A stretch of DNA of 64,000 bases from Prunus persica (Eukaryota > Streptophyta > Magnoliopsida > Rosales > Rosaceae), in assembly GCF_000346465.2 (NCBI RefSeq), contig NC_034013.1:12633373-12697372 (forward strand), read 5' to 3'. The notes beneath the pieces are model-generated. The model was not told where the DNA came from, searched no databases, and was given only the letters and a program-made list of their open reading frames with translations. Each line of letters begins with the position of its first letter. Positions within the stretch are counted from its first letter, which is position 1. The position numbers and the translations under genes were made by a program. Of this stretch, positions 24,102 through 36,512 are shown in pieces.

Positions 24102-25764
24102 ATGGTGGTTCTAAGCCTTCAACCTGTCCAATTTTCTACCCCTAAACACATGTTATTATGTAGACCTGGCAGTACTGGTTATCCCATCCGATGTGGGATT
24201 GCAGAGCCATCAGGAGAGCCAGCTCCCATGGGACAAAAGACCAAGTACAATGATGGGTTTTTTGAGAAGGGATTTATGACACTGTTTGCTCGCAAAATGA
24301 AGAAGTTTGCAGCTCCAGTGAAGGCCAGGACTGAGACTAAGGAGAAGGCATGGTGGGAATATGACTATGAGAGCTTTGTGGATGTCTCTAAGAGAGTGAT
24401 GCAGGGGAGGTCTAGAGTTCAGCAGCAGCAAGTAGTTCGAGAGGTGCTCTTGTCTATGCTGCCTCCAGGTGCGCCTGCTCAGGTGGATAATAATAGACCA
24501 TTAATTCTCACTTCTCTAATGTTTGGTCTTAGTGGTTAATTTGTTGGCAATTGGGTATAATTTTGCAGCACATGAAGGGATGGGGGTTTGGTTTGTTCTG
24601 TTGTATGGATGAATTGAATAGTTATTTGACTTGTTATCTTTGCAGTTTAGGAAATTGTTTCCACCAACAAAATGGGCAGCTGAATTCAATGCTGCATTAA
24701 CAGTGCCTTTCTTCCACTGGTTGGTTGGGCCTTCTGAGGTAATTATACTTTTACTCCTCTTAGCTATGGCTAGATAGAGTCTATACTGTATAGCATGAGT
24801 GGTGCTTTGTCACAAAATCAGAAATTGCTCATCTTTTCAACCTTTTAAAAGATTAATTTGGTTTTGGTCAATGTCAAATATCTGAAATTATTTGGTTTTT
24901 CTGTTGTGCAAGCTAAATATGATGTTTCATTTGTAGCTTCCTTTTGGACTTACTTGTTGTGATACACTAATTTATGGGCATCCACCAGGTTGTAGAAGTT
25001 GAGATAAATGGGGTGAAGCAAAGAAGTGGAGTCCATATAAAGAAATGCAGGTGGGATCCATATTTCATGATGTCCAAATTGAATATAAATTTGTCAAGTT
25101 AACATACATAAAGAAATTTCCTTTTGAGGAGCTGCAAAGATAAAACTACATGAAGTAGGGTTCTTAAATGGAAACAATTTTGATAGATGACATGACTGAA
25201 AACACAGCCAATCACTAATTTTCTAACTTTGGCATTCTTCCTGATCTAGGTACCTGGAGAACAGTGGGTGTGTTGGAATGTGTGTGAATATGTGCAAGTT
25301 TCCTACTCAAGATTTCTTCACCAATGAATTTGGGCTTCCCTTAACCATGATTCCAAGTATGTTTCATTATCTTGGTTTAATTATGCACAAAAATCAGACT
25401 TTAAGGCTGGAATTCTTATATAAGTTTGACCAAACACATTCCAAGTAGAAAACAGAGCTTTCTGAATTGGATTTCCTTGTGCAGTAATTATATTAATAAA
25501 CTTGTACTTCTTGTCTTATCCCCATTCTTTCTATGCTCAGATTTTGAAGATATGAGTTGTGAAATGGTGTATGGCCAAGTTCCACCACCATTTGAAGAGG
25601 ATCCAGTGTCCAAACAACCATGTTTTACTGATATATGTAAGTTTGTAGAGCTTGTATATTATGTGATCAATGGAGATATATATTCCTGATTTCTAGCTAT
25701 GCGTTTATCTGCAGGTTCCATTGCAACTCCCAGCTCCAGTGTCTGTCCAAAATTACAAGCTTGA
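24102..25764 (+). CDS. D27L1: D27-like beta-carotene isomerase, chloroplastic (DUF4033)
   Basis: Six exons (24102-24482, 24646-24738, 24989-25050, 25250-25356, 25541-25636, 25715-25764) join in frame to give 262 residues. The start ATG at 24102 gives an N-terminus rich in Ser, Pro and Arg and poor in acidic residues up to about residue 40, as in a plastid transit peptide. The mature part carries [14 protein letters not shown], a LPPGAPAQ junction and the cysteine-rich block C178-x7-C186-x3-C190-x3-C194 ([13 protein letters not shown]). It continues with NFEDMSCEM and a C-terminal QPCFTDIC. This matches the D27-like group typified by Arabidopsis At1g64680 rather than canonical D27. D27 family proteins are iron-containing plastid enzymes that interconvert trans and 9-cis carotenoids, the entry to strigolactone synthesis; the substrate of the -like members is less settled. 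No defects seen. Confidence 0.92.
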
Positions 25765-27271
25765 AAGATACTCCTCCGTTATTCATAGTTCAAGTACAGA
25801 TTTCAAGTTCATATGTCCCATCCATCTTACAGTTCAACTGCAGTACATATCTTTTATGCGTGTTGAACATGGCGAAAGTGGAAGTTACCATATGCCTATT
25901 AGGCTGAAAATTTATATCTCATGACAGAAGAGAGAATTTGTTTGTAAAATTAAAGACAATATATCACTCTTTATAAGCCCTAGGTCATATCTCATTTTGG
26001 AGAACCTAGGAACCAACAATGTGTCTAATAGACTGAATTTGAGTTTTGGTTCGCTTTTTATGGTGTATGGAAGAGAGATTATCTTCTCCGCTCCCTGAGG
26101 TTTTATCAAGTGGTCCTGTGAATTGAGAAACCTTCAATAAAGTCACATGTTTGACAACAAGTTCATTCATTTTGCATATACTTGTGAGGCCAGCATACCT
26201 CCTCCAAAGAGTAGGAAATCAAGCTAATTGGTAAAATAAGCAAAACAGATAAGATGACCTGCCCCGCGCTTGATATAAAGTTTCTGATGCAAAAATTTGG
26301 CAAGGATGAGCTGAGTTTGTAGCTCAACTGCAAGAAATATGCAAGCACTTGATGCTGCTGAAATTCAGCCTGCCTTTCAGGCTTTCACCATTGGGCACAT
26401 GAAAAAAGGGATTAAGTTTTAGCTCTTGCAATTGGCAAAATCTGTCATTGCCATATTGATGTTCCTTTCATTCCTTAGAAAATGTTGGGGAAATCTGAGA
26501 GTCCAAGAAAACAAGTAACCTCAAACCCCTTAATTTGTGCTCTATGATGCAATCATCAAATCATTTGGTGCTTTTCCAACCCAAAAATAAAATAAAATTT
26601 AAAACTCTTGACCAAAAATGTAAGACTCTAGGACGTCACTGTAAGTCCCAATCACATGAGATAGGTGGAATTTATGGCTACAGCATTAGGGCCTTTAACT
26701 AATAAAACCGCTCATGCAAGTTGGAAAAAACCCACCACCTCTTTTTTCTTTTTGCCTTCCTTCTTCTTCTTCTTCTTCCTCATTTTAAATCCTTCGAACT
26801 TTTTTTTAGCTTTGGCGGCCCATGTGATTTGCTTTATCCATCCATTCTAACAATCCGTGACTTTGCTGCTACAGACAAATCACATTTTCTTCTACAACCT
26901 CCATCACACGCCTTAAATTGTGGCATCCAAAGTCCAACCATGCCTCTAATTTAAACCCAATTTGGCTTCACGTAAATTTCGCTTTTTGTTCAAGACTTTT
27001 GGCATGATTTAACAGTACTAAGCGCTTCTCTGTGTGCTGATTGCAAAACTCATGAAGAATAGAAACAGAAGTTTTTTTTTAATAAAGTTTTTTTGGAACC
27101 ATGTGAAGATTATGCTCTGTTTTGCGTCTTTTTGTCTCTGTTTGGTGACTTTTCAGTTGTCATAATATCCAATAGCAAAGGATAAAGTTTGTAACTTTGT
27201 ATCATTCTGTGTTTTATCTTCACAACCCTAATGTCCCATTTTGGCGCATTTGATCCCGTGACAAGCATGAC

Positions 27272-27273
<2 letters not shown>

Positions 27274-27316
<43 letters not shown>
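27274..27316. repeat. (CT)n microsatellite in the endoglucanase promoter
   Basis: Pure CT run of about 43 bases ending 48 bases before the TATA box. Such CT/GA tracts in plant promoters can bind GAGA-binding (BBR/BPC) proteins; that role is inferred. Confidence 0.9.
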
Positions 27317-27318
<2 letters not shown>

Positions 27319-27363
27319 AACGACCAACCGAACAAACCAACTTCCTTCTTCTTTCTCACTGCC

Positions 27364-27370
27364 TATAAAT
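27364..27370 (+). promoter_or_regulatory. TATA box of the GH9 endoglucanase gene
   Basis: TATAAAT, 115 bases upstream of the ATG at 27479. This would place transcription start near 27395 and leave a leader of about 80 bases. Confidence 0.6.
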
Positions 27371-27478
27371 TGAAGTCTTTTGCCTCAACACATTTCAAAC
27401 CCACCACCCTATCTTAATTAGGTCTCTGCTGCTATAGCACTGAAGAGGCTTAGGATTGAGGAAGAAATTGGTTGTAAA

Positions 27479-29563
27479 ATGGCTTATGCTGCCACATTTT
27501 CTTTAGTGACACAAGTTCTAGGCTTAACACTTTGTTTGCTCAGTTTATGCTGCTCTGCCTTCACTCCTCAAGACTACTCAGATGCTCTTGAGAAGTCCAT
27601 CCTCTTCTTTGAGGGCCAGAGATCCGGGAAATTGCCGGCGAACCAGCGTGCCACTTGGAGGGCAAATTCTGGCTTGTCTGATGGCTCCTCATACCATGTA
27701 CTAATTAACTTAATTTTTTTCAACTACTGTATATTTTGTCATTTTGCAAAATAAAATGATACTAAGGTCTAAGATGTTACTTGGGTGTGACTTGAATTTT
27801 TCAGGTGGACCTAGTAGGGGGCTACTATGATGCTGGAGATAATGTCAAGTTTGGCCTGCCAATGGCCTTCACAACCACATTACTTGCATGGAGTGTCATT
27901 GAGTTTGGTGACTCAATGCATAACCAGATTGAGAATGCCAAGGATGCCATACGTTGGAGCACAGATTATCTTCTAAAAGCAGCCACTTCAACCCCTGGAG
28001 CCTTATATGTCCAAGTGAGAGAAACAAAATTATAAATTGGTTACACAAAAATGAGAGCTAGAGAAGAATGACTATTATTAATGACATTTGTTTTCAAGCT
28101 GAAGAGAAGTCCTGAGAGTCACATGTTTTGGTGGTGCAGGTGGCAGATCCAAACGCGGACCACCAGTGCTGGGAGAGGCCTGAAGATATGGATACTCCGC
28201 GCAATGTGTACAAGGTGTCGACTCAAAATCCAGGATCAGATGTAGCAGCAGAGACTGCTGCTGCATTGGCTGCAGCTTCCATAGTGTTCAAAGACTCTGA
28301 CCCTTCTTACTCTGGAAAATTGCTTCACACAGCCATGAAAGTAAACACCTAACACAAAAGTTAATTCATTTTTTAACAGTTTTTCCACCTTCACACCACT
28401 TCATTATTTACAAGGAAGTTAATTTTGAATTTTGATCACCATGCAGGTGTTTGATTTTGCAGACAGGTACAGAGGTTCTTACAGTGACTCTATAGGCTCA
28501 GTGGTCTGCCCTTTTTACTGCTCATACTCAGGATACCATGTAAGCCAAAGGCATAACATAATTTGCTTCTAATTTCCTTTGTTTTAATCCATTAAAGGTT
28601 CCTAATGATCCCAATTGTTCTGATTAGGATGAGCTTCTGTGGGGTGCTTCATGGATCCATAGAGCCTCTCAGAACAGTTCATACTTGGCTTACATCAAGT
28701 CCAATGGCCACATCTTGGGTGCAGATGATGATGGTTTCTCCTTTAGTTGGGATGACAAGAGACCTGGAACAAAAGTCCTTCTTTCCAAGGTTTATTTTAT
28801 TCTCATAGTCACACCAGAAAAATCTTAACAGGTCAAATTACTTATAATTATTTGGATTTTGGTACAGAACTTTCTAGAGAAAAACAATGAGGAATTCCAG
28901 TTATACAAAGCACATTCAGACAACTACATATGCTCCTTACTTCCTGGAACATCTAATTTCCAGGCCCAATATACCCCTGGTAACCTACCCTTCTATCTTT
29001 TTCGCCCTGATATTGTGCTTACATCCAAAACTACATCGTTGCACATTTAATCGAAATGGTTTACAGGAGGACTTCTCTACAAAGCAAGTGAGAGCAATCT
29101 CCAGTATGTTACTTCCACAACACTCCTCCTACTCACATATGCAAAGTATCTTAGAACAAATGGAGGAGTGGCTACATGTGGCTCCTCAAAAGTCACAGCA
29201 GAAACCCTGATCTCAGAGGCAAAGAAGCAGGTTGACTACATACTTGGTAACAACCCAGCAAAGATTTCATACATGGTAGGGTTTGGGAAGAAATACCCAC
29301 TACACATACACCACAGAGGCTCTTCTCTGCCATCTGTGCATGAACACCCAGAGCGCATTAGCTGCAACAATGGATTTCAATATCTGAATTCTGGATCACC
29401 CAACCCAAATGTGCTTGTTGGAGCCATTGTTGGTGGACCTGATAGCAAAGACAGCTTCTCTGATGACAGGAACAACTATCAGCAATCTGAGCCAGCCACT
29501 TACATCAATGCACCAATTGTTGGGGCTCTTGCTTTCTTCTCTGCCAACACCAACCCAAATTAG
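27479..29563 (+). CDS. Endo-1,4-beta-glucanase, GH9 family (endoglucanase 8/CEL1-like)
   Basis: Seven exons (27479-27697, 27805-28014, 28140-28340, 28447-28539, 28628-28789, 28868-28979, 29067-29563) join in frame to give 497 residues. A signal peptide (about residues 1-27) indicates secretion. The GH9 core includes YYDAGDN (Asp82 and Asp85, catalytic base region), an aromatic [12 protein letters not shown] segment, HHRGSS and the C-terminal [10 protein letters not shown] with Asp465/466 and Glu474 (general acid). There is no membrane anchor or carbohydrate-binding tail, so this is a class B-type secreted enzyme. It is expected to cut beta-1,4-glucans in the wall during growth, abscission or ripening. 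All motifs are intact. The specific paralogue name (endoglucanase 8/CEL1) is by resemblance and less certain than the family. Confidence 0.94.
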
Positions 29564-30784
29564 CTCCAACTTCTATTAACCTCTAAAGTTTTTATAAAAA
29601 AAAAAAAAAAAAAAAAATTAGAGGAAAGTGGATTTGGAGATAATTGAAGAGTTGTATGAGTAGTAGATTGAAAGGTGAAACTTTAGTATCGTGTTAATTA
29701 GTTGTTTAGAGGGCAAATCGGAGTCCAAATGTTGTGCCATTGGCATTTCCATGAGCTGTGGCACATAGTTTAAGGGTAGGCTGGAAAATGTTCTTAATTT
29801 ACAATTGGATTGAGAGCATTCCCAAAAAATTAAATATGAAAAGACTAGTTTGCCTTGATATAGAATGACTATTTGGAAGTCCACATCCCAAGCATCATTT
29901 TTTTAAGCTCTTAAACTTACTCCCACTTTCGCTCCAATCACTAAAGGTATAAAACAATATGAAAGAAACTTAATTTTGAAGGAAAGAAACTTAATTTTGA
30001 AGAGTAGAACATCAAATCATCTTTTTAGAGTCACCAAATGAAGCGTGGGTCGATAATTTTTTATCGTCATCTATAACTTTATGATTTCTATATTATCACC
30101 CTTAAATTGAGTTTATAACCCTAATCAACCCCGACTTAAAAATAGTCTACTGATTTGGTACCCCGAATGTCATGAATTTAAAAACGCATCTAGTAACCTG
30201 TATGAATTATGGAAAATTAATTAATATTAAAAAAAAATTATAGTCATATTAAATTTCTAGAAATGAATAATTAGATTAGGGAAAGGTGTTAATGATGAAG
30301 TGAAATGAATCTAAAGTTAACATATGCATCAAGTGATCTATATAAAACATACATTCGATAAAACCAGAAGAAATCTAATCGTTCCCTTATGAATCCATCG
30401 GAAGCTGCTTATGAAAACAAATCTTCAGCTTAAAAATTTATGGAAAATAAATCGCAACGAATAAGGCAACCACGTAATTACTCAAAAATCCGCGCCCAAA
30501 TTCGTAATCTCCATAAAAGGCAGAAATTAAAAATATATATTTAAAAAAAGGAAAAAGAAAGAGAGAGAAAACAGAACAAGAAACAAAATGGTCATTTCCC
30601 CATTTTTATACCCGCGAGTTGGGCAGTCGGTAGTTACAATGAAACATCCAAAATCTTCATCTTCTTCTTCTTCTTCTTCTTCTCCAACGACGAATAAATC
30701 TCAGCAATAAACTCAGAGAGAGAGAGAGAGAGAGTTGCAGCGACAGATCTGATCGTTTTGCCCCAAATTCCAGACCCCAAAACG
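29564..30784. other. Intergenic; 3' flank of the endoglucanase and promoter of the CAND6/7-like gene
   Basis: No gene seen. It contains a poly-A tract (29599-29618), a small tandem duplication of AAAGAAACTTAATTTTGAAG (about 29964-30002) and, in the leader of the next gene, a TTC run (30657-30681) and a short GA run (30717-30735). Confidence 0.55.
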
Positions 30785-32107
30785 ATGTCGTTCGCTCCTC
30801 GCCCCTTCCCCATCCTCCTCCTCTCTCTCCTCACCACTTTCTTCTCTATCTGCTCCGCCGAGATCCGGTCCTCCTCTGTCCGATCCGACTGGCGACCCAT
30901 CATCCCCTTCGACGAGTTCGGCTTCACCCACAAAGGCCGCCTCGAGCTCAACGTCTCCAAAATCGCCCTCTCGGATCAACCCAACCCGAATCCAGACCTC
31001 TCCAAAGTCGGGTTCTTTCTCTGTACCCGAGACTCCTGGATCCATGTCTTCCAGCAGCTCGAAGAAGGCGATGTACGGTGCGCGCTCGATTCGAACCTCG
31101 TCAAGCGCGTCTACACCTTCGACTCTCTCAAAGGCGGCCATGAATTCTCCACCGTCTTCTCCGAGACCGACGCCGATCAGTACACGCTTCTCTTCGCCAA
31201 CTGCCTTCAGCAGGTCAAGGTCTCCATGGACGTCAAATCGGCCATGTACAACCTCGAAGGGAAGGAAAACCGCCGCGATTATCTCTCCGCCGGTAAAACA
31301 ATTCTCCCTAGGGTTTACTTCTTCTTCTCTTTAGTCTACGCTGCTCTTGCCGGTTTGTGGATCTTCGTGCTCTATAAGAAACGACTTACCGTTTTTGGAA
31401 TCCATTTCTTTATGCTCGCTGTTATAATTCTCAAAACTTTCAACTTGCTCTGTGAGGCTGAGGACAAGTCGTATATCAAGCGCACTGGTAGCGCTCATGG
31501 CTGGGATGTGTTGTTCTACATCTTCAGCTTCTTAAAGGGTGTCATGTTGTTCACTCTCATCGTTCTGATTGGAACTGGGTGGTCGTTTTTGAAACCCTTT
31601 TTGCAAGACAAGGAGAAGAAGGTTTTGATGATTGTGATTCCGCTTCAGGTCATAGCCAACATTGCCCAGGTTGTGATTGACGAGACTGGGCCTTTTGGGC
31701 ATGATTGGGTTACTTGGAAGCAGGTGTTTTTGCTTGTAGATGTTGTTTGTTGCTGTGCTGTCTTGTTTCCGATTGTGTGGTCTATTAAGAACTTGCGTGA
31801 GGCTGCTAGGACTGATGGCAAAGCTGCTGTGAATTTGATGAAGTTGACTTTGTTTAGGCAGTACTACATTGTGGTTATATGCTACATTTACTTTACACGG
31901 GTTGTAGTTTATGCATTGGAGACTATCACTTCATACCGGTACCTTTGGACCAGTGTGGTTGCCGCAGAGTTGGCCACGCTTGCTTTCTACGTGTTTACCG
32001 GGTACAAGTTCAAGCCGGAGGCACACAACCCGTACTTTGTGATTGATGATGAGGAGGAAGAGGCTGCAGCCGAGCAGCTGAAGCTTGAGGATGAGTTCGA
32101 ATTGTGA
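30785..32107 (+). CDS. Lung seven-transmembrane/GPR107-like protein (CAND6/CAND7-type), intronless
   Basis: A single exon encodes 440 residues from the ATG at 30785; the frame is open further upstream but without an ATG. A signal peptide (about 1-25) leads into a soluble lumenal or extracellular domain (about 26-175), with cysteines at 80, 99 and 140. Seven hydrophobic spans follow at roughly 176-197, 202-224, 242-264, 279-298, 312-333, 357-377 and 387-407. The acidic tail ends DDEEEEAAAEQLKLEDEFEL. The layout and the GFFLC, YTLLFANC and NPYFVIDDEEE segments match the plant CANDIDATE G-PROTEIN-COUPLED RECEPTOR 6/7 group of the lung-7TM family. Animal relatives act in Golgi/trans-Golgi trafficking, so a trafficking role is as likely as signalling. 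GC content at the 5' end of the coding region is clearly higher than in its neighbours. Confidence 0.92.
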   Translation: MSFAPRPFPILLLSLLTTFFSICSAEIRSSSVRSDWRPIIPFDEFGFTHKGRLELNVSKIALSDQPNPNPDLSKVGFFLCTRDSWIHVFQQLEEGDVRCALDSNLVKRVYTFDSLKGGHEFSTVFSETDADQYTLLFANCLQQVKVSMDVKSAMYNLEGKENRRDYLSAGKTILPRVYFFFSLVYAALAGLWIFVLYKKRLTVFGIHFFMLAVIILKTFNLLCEAEDKSYIKRTGSAHGWDVLFYIFSFLKGVMLFTLIVLIGTGWSFLKPFLQDKEKKVLMIVIPLQVIANIAQVVIDETGPFGHDWVTWKQVFLLVDVVCCCAVLFPIVWSIKNLREAARTDGKAAVNLMKLTLFRQYYIVVICYIYFTRVVVYALETITSYRYLWTSVVAAELATLAFYVFTGYKFKPEAHNPYFVIDDEEEEAAAEQLKLEDEFEL

Positions 32108-35100
32108 TTTAGTGTAGAGAGGAATGAAGATTGTGCTCTGTAATCCAATTGGGAAGATGTCGAGGTAGAGTTTCAACAATTACAATGGGGTATATTTTGT
32201 GTTTTCTTTGTGTCATGTTGACCTTTTGTTATAATTGGAGTTAGTACTTAGTAGGATAATGTCACACCCTCATGAATTTTTCTGTGAATTGAAGAATATG
32301 TGTAAGTACTGAAAATAATGTTTGGATTAATTTTTTTGCATAAAGTGTGTGCTTCCATCTTCTGTTTCGAATTTTACTTTTATAAAGCCCTTTGATTCCA
32401 CATTAATTTGGTTCATGGTGGAGCTATCTAAAATGATTTTTGAATTGTTTCATTCCAAGTATTGTGGTTTTCATGTGGCCGGAGGGAGTATTAGAAAACT
32501 GAGAGATGAGAAGGGTCATGATTTTTCATGTACCAAATAGGAATTAGAACAGTGGAGTGTTGTTGTTACTTTGCCATAACACCAAACTTGCTGTTTTTTA
32601 GGTTCATGTATGATATAAAATGTTCTGCTAGCCAAATGGAATATTTATGCAGGATGGATGAAGCAATGTATGTTCTGGGTTGCTCTCCATTGCTAGTAGC
32701 CTAGTAGTGCATTCTTTTTCCTTTTTTCCTTTTTTCCTTTTTCCTTTTTGGTTGAGGAGGGGTTGCTTAATTAGTTGTCTGTATGTTGGAGTGTATCTGT
32801 ATAAATTATTTGAGGGATGCTTACATTTGAAGGTACAAAGCTATCAGATGGCATGCTTCATCCTGTCTTACCATTCAATTTTATGATGTCATAACATTAA
32901 TCAATCCAGATTTATGTTCTAATATCTTTGAAGAGTGTTTCTGATATGCGTAATATCGAACACGAGGGTGTGGTACGATTCACCTCTATTGTCATGTTTT
33001 GCAACAATCAGATTTCACCGTCCACGACTGTCTCCATTCTAATTTCTTTAGTTGGCTAAGTTTTGATTTCTTCGGGACCCTTTAGTCCTAGAGTTGCCTT
33101 GCCATTTTATGATTATATAACTTGGGTCAAGAGTTTTGTTATGGGATTGCATTTTCGTTGTATTATGGGTTTTCTTTTATAATTATCTATAAGACCAAGT
33201 ATTCTATCAATTTTGAATGCCTAGAATTCATGCCTGCCTCTTGGTCTAGGCTGACTTTGAATTTTAAAGGCTTTTGTTGAATAACCTTCTCTCTCAAATG
33301 ACTAAGCGTGATGTTAATGGGTTAGCTTAGCTCCCCCAATTTTCAACCTTCAACAATGTTTCTTAAGCAACACGTTAAATCACCTTGTAGCGTTTTTCTT
33401 TGTGCAATCAATTCAGAGAAGTTGCCTCTTCGTAGACTAGGAAAAGTAGAAACTTTCAATACACGCTGATCTTGACCATTTCCATCTGAATATTTCTAGA
33501 GTCAATTCTTTTTTAGGTTCTATCTCTTCAGAAATTCTAAGTTCAAACCTCTTTATGTAATTAAGAAAAGAAAACGAGATACACAAAATCGAAAGGACAA
33601 GAAAGAATCTTGGTGATCCGCTTTTACAGTCCCTATGTTCGTTGATCGGCTTGTTTTTTCTTTACGGGTCACAAGGCCCATAACCAAGGTTGCACGATCA
33701 GCTTTATGAACCAACTTCATGTTAGTAGTTTGATGAATTAAAGTAGGAGGAAGCTCATTTCAACTTTAAAATCATGAAATTAATCAATGATGTTCCTCAA
33801 AACAAGTAACCCATTTGGTTGGTAATCGTATATAGCAATTGAATAGATCATTTGGGGTTAGCAAAGATGTTATTGTTGCTGCACCCTATAAAAAAAAATA
33901 CCTTGAAGCCTAAGTCAGTAAATAGCACACAAGCCCAACTGGCCTCATTACATGGGTTTAACTCATAAGCCTTGGACCAAAAAAAAAAAAAAAAAACTCA
34001 TTAGCCCAATTGGTGTATAAAGAGCTGCCCCATTGTCAAGTTGAAAAATACCTTTTGTGTCCTTGTTCCAAAATCCGGCATGGATGAGGAAGGATCCAAT
34101 GATATATGAATCCAAAAGGGCCCAAATAATAAGTTATAATTGAGCAAATAATCTGATGTTTGGAATATAACACGTGATAATCCCAAAAGTAGAGCATTTG
34201 AGTGTCTCTTTGGATTTCATTGCTTCAAGGAAAAAAAAATGGAACATGGGTGTTTTTCTAACCACTATAAAGCAAATTCTTCCGTAATCCAAACTTCACT
34301 AGGATTCTTTCTCAGTACATGTGTAAGCACATGTCTGTTCTTCAGCATTTGATGGTCATGTTATATAGTGAAAGTCTCAACATGCCAACAAACACCTGAG
34401 ACAAAGCTACAAACACGTGTAAATAGTTGTCAACCGTTGCACCTTAAACCTTAGATGATCGTCCGTAGCATTATTCTTTTTTGTTTAAAACTTTGAGCCA
34501 AGTTGGGTAATTTTTGTGTCAATATTCCATCTTGTCATCTAAATAATATTGTTGGAATCAATCAAATAATTTGGTTAGTCTTATAAACCATTGGAGGGGA
34601 GGGGGCCATGGATTGAGGAAACAAGGAACACAAAGGGAGACAACCATGTGGAGCTTGTAGAATGAGTAGACGAAGCTATTCATGCAATAATAAAACCCCC
34701 ATGTTAGCCTACAATGTCCTTTCTCCGTTAGTCTGATATACAAGTTGATTGAAGACCAAAGTTCATTTCGTGAATTTTGCCCTGTGGAAAGAATCCCATC
34801 GAAGGGATGAAATAACTACTGCTACTGAACATTACCATGTTGCTGTCATTTTAAGGTTGAACACAGCCACAGATTGGGTTTTTTTTCCCTTCTTTTTTTA
34901 ACTTTTAGGTAAAGAAGAGACAGATCGGTTAGTTTACTGATGCTATGAACTTAATTGAATTGTGTTGACCAATAGGACAGCCAATGGCTGGCATTTTGGT
35001 GGCCTCATTACATTTCGCCAGTATTTTGAGTCACTTCAAGTCCAAGAGAGGTGAAATTGAACATAAACCATTAAGAAGGAGCAGAGAGAGAGAGAGAGAG

Positions 35101-35384
35101 AGAGAGCAGGTCACCTCACCTCCAACATGGTATTAAGTATTAATGAGTGTGATGTGCATATGATTTTATCTTCCTTTTTTCTTTGGCAATGAATCGACAT
35201 CTCCAAAGCAAAGTTCTCCAAGATCAAATGGGCCTACCCCATTTGCTTTCTTGACAGAGGAAGTCCCCATTGGAAGGAAAAAGGGAAAGGTAAAAGAAAG
35301 CAGCAAAGGGATTGAGAAGGAAAAAGACTACACACAAAAGAAAAGAAAAGCCAGCACATAGCATTTACAAAAGAAGAAGAAGAT
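32108..35384. other. Intergenic; no gene seen
   Basis: Gene-free 3.3 kb with T-rich tracts (32705-32750) and a short A homopolymer (33978-33996). A GA run (35082-35106) lies in the promoter or leader of the BLT-like gene. The final 150 bases are purine-rich, as expected for a 5' leader. Confidence 0.55.
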
Positions 35385-36512
35385 ATGGAGGAGATGATGA
35401 TGAGGACCAGTTCTGCTACTAGTAGCCCAGAAACTAGCAGAAATGAAACCATTAATTCTATAGAGCCCATCACCACCTCCACTTGCCCAAGCTGGAAACT
35501 TTATGAAAACCCATTTTATAATTCTCATCTCCGCCATCAAAATCAACCCCAACAACAACAGCAGCAATGCCAAAGTAGCAGCAGTAACAAGCAACAAGTT
35601 CATCATTGCCTGCACCTCCCTATCTCTGCTCGCAAGCTTGCTGCCACTTTCTGGGATCTAACCTTCTTCAAGCCAGTCATGGAGTCTGAGATGGATTACA
35701 CACGAGCCCAGATCATAGAATTGAAAGCTGAGCTCGAATATGAACGCAAGGCACGTAAGAAGTTGGAGTCTTCAAACAAGAGGCTGGCCAAAGAGTTGGG
35801 TGAGGAGAGAAGGGGAAGAGAAGCGATTGAGAGGGTGTGTGAAGAGCTTGCCAGAGAGATTTCATTTGGGAAATCAGAGATTAGTAGGATGAAGAAAGAG
35901 ATAGAGGAGGAGAGAAAGATGCTTAGAATGGCTGAGGTGCTGAGAGAAGAGAGAGTTCAGATGAAGCTCGCCGAGGCGAGGATTCTATTTGAAGAGAAGC
36001 TGTTAGAGTTGGAGGGTTGTAAACAAATGCAGAGCACTGAGAATTCACATTTCAAGATCAAAGACAAGAGTGAGGATGTTAATGCTGCAAGTTTTTCAGG
36101 AAAGTCAGCTAGCAATGATAAAAACATTGGTGTTGATTGTTCAAGAGACTCAATGAGTTTGGTGGTTTTGGGTGAAAAGTCTTCTGCTTTTTCAGGTGAT
36201 CATAATAATGACTATGTTTCCAGTGTGTCTGCTACAACTTCAAGGTCAGTGCTTTTGGGTGAGAAGGCAGCTTGCAGTGACAACAGCGGTGGTTTTTCAT
36301 CAATGGCAATTCAGAAAAGAGCCTCACCAGAACCAGAAAATCCTCACATAAAGAGAGGGATCAAAGGGTTTGTTGAATTCCCAAGAGTGGTCAGAGCAAT
36401 TGGATCCAAAAGCAGGCATTGGGGTACAAAGCTGGAATGTCAAAAGGCTCAGCTCAGAATTCTGCTGAAGCAAAAGAGCCCCATCAGATCCAATAGTTTC
36501 ATTATTAGTTGA
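35385..36512 (+). CDS. BLT: BRANCHLESS TRICHOME-like coiled-coil protein
   Basis: A single exon encodes 375 residues from the ATG at 35385. The N-terminus is low-complexity, with WKLYENPFY (residues 37-45), a Gln run (56-61) and HLPISARKLAATFWDLTFF (77-95). A long charged coiled coil (about 103-210) includes IIELKAELEYERKARKKLE and EVLREERVQMKLAEARILFEEKL. This order matches Arabidopsis BRANCHLESS TRICHOME (At1g64690), a plant-specific protein with coiled coils that regulates trichome branching with STICHEL and the cytoskeleton. The Ser-rich C-terminal half (211-375) is poorly conserved except for an RGIKGFVEFPRVVRAIGS segment. No domain with enzymatic activity is present. Placement after the D27-like gene agrees with the Arabidopsis gene order I recall. 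Confidence 0.88.
   Translation: MEEMMMRTSSATSSPETSRNETINSIEPITTSTCPSWKLYENPFYNSHLRHQNQPQQQQQQCQSSSSNKQQVHHCLHLPISARKLAATFWDLTFFKPVMESEMDYTRAQIIELKAELEYERKARKKLESSNKRLAKELGEERRGREAIERVCEELAREISFGKSEISRMKKEIEEERKMLRMAEVLREERVQMKLAEARILFEEKLLELEGCKQMQSTENSHFKIKDKSEDVNAASFSGKSASNDKNIGVDCSRDSMSLVVLGEKSSAFSGDHNNDYVSSVSATTSRSVLLGEKAACSDNSGGFSSMAIQKRASPEPENPHIKRGIKGFVEFPRVVRAIGSKSRHWGTKLECQKAQLRILLKQKSPIRSNSFIIS

Larger units (their letters stand above)
25765..27478. other. Intergenic; promoter of the endoglucanase gene at the right end
   Basis: No gene seen between the D27-like 3' end and the endoglucanase. Small reading frames show no family motifs. A CT microsatellite (27274-27316) and a TATA box (27364-27370) mark the endoglucanase promoter. 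Confidence 0.55.
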
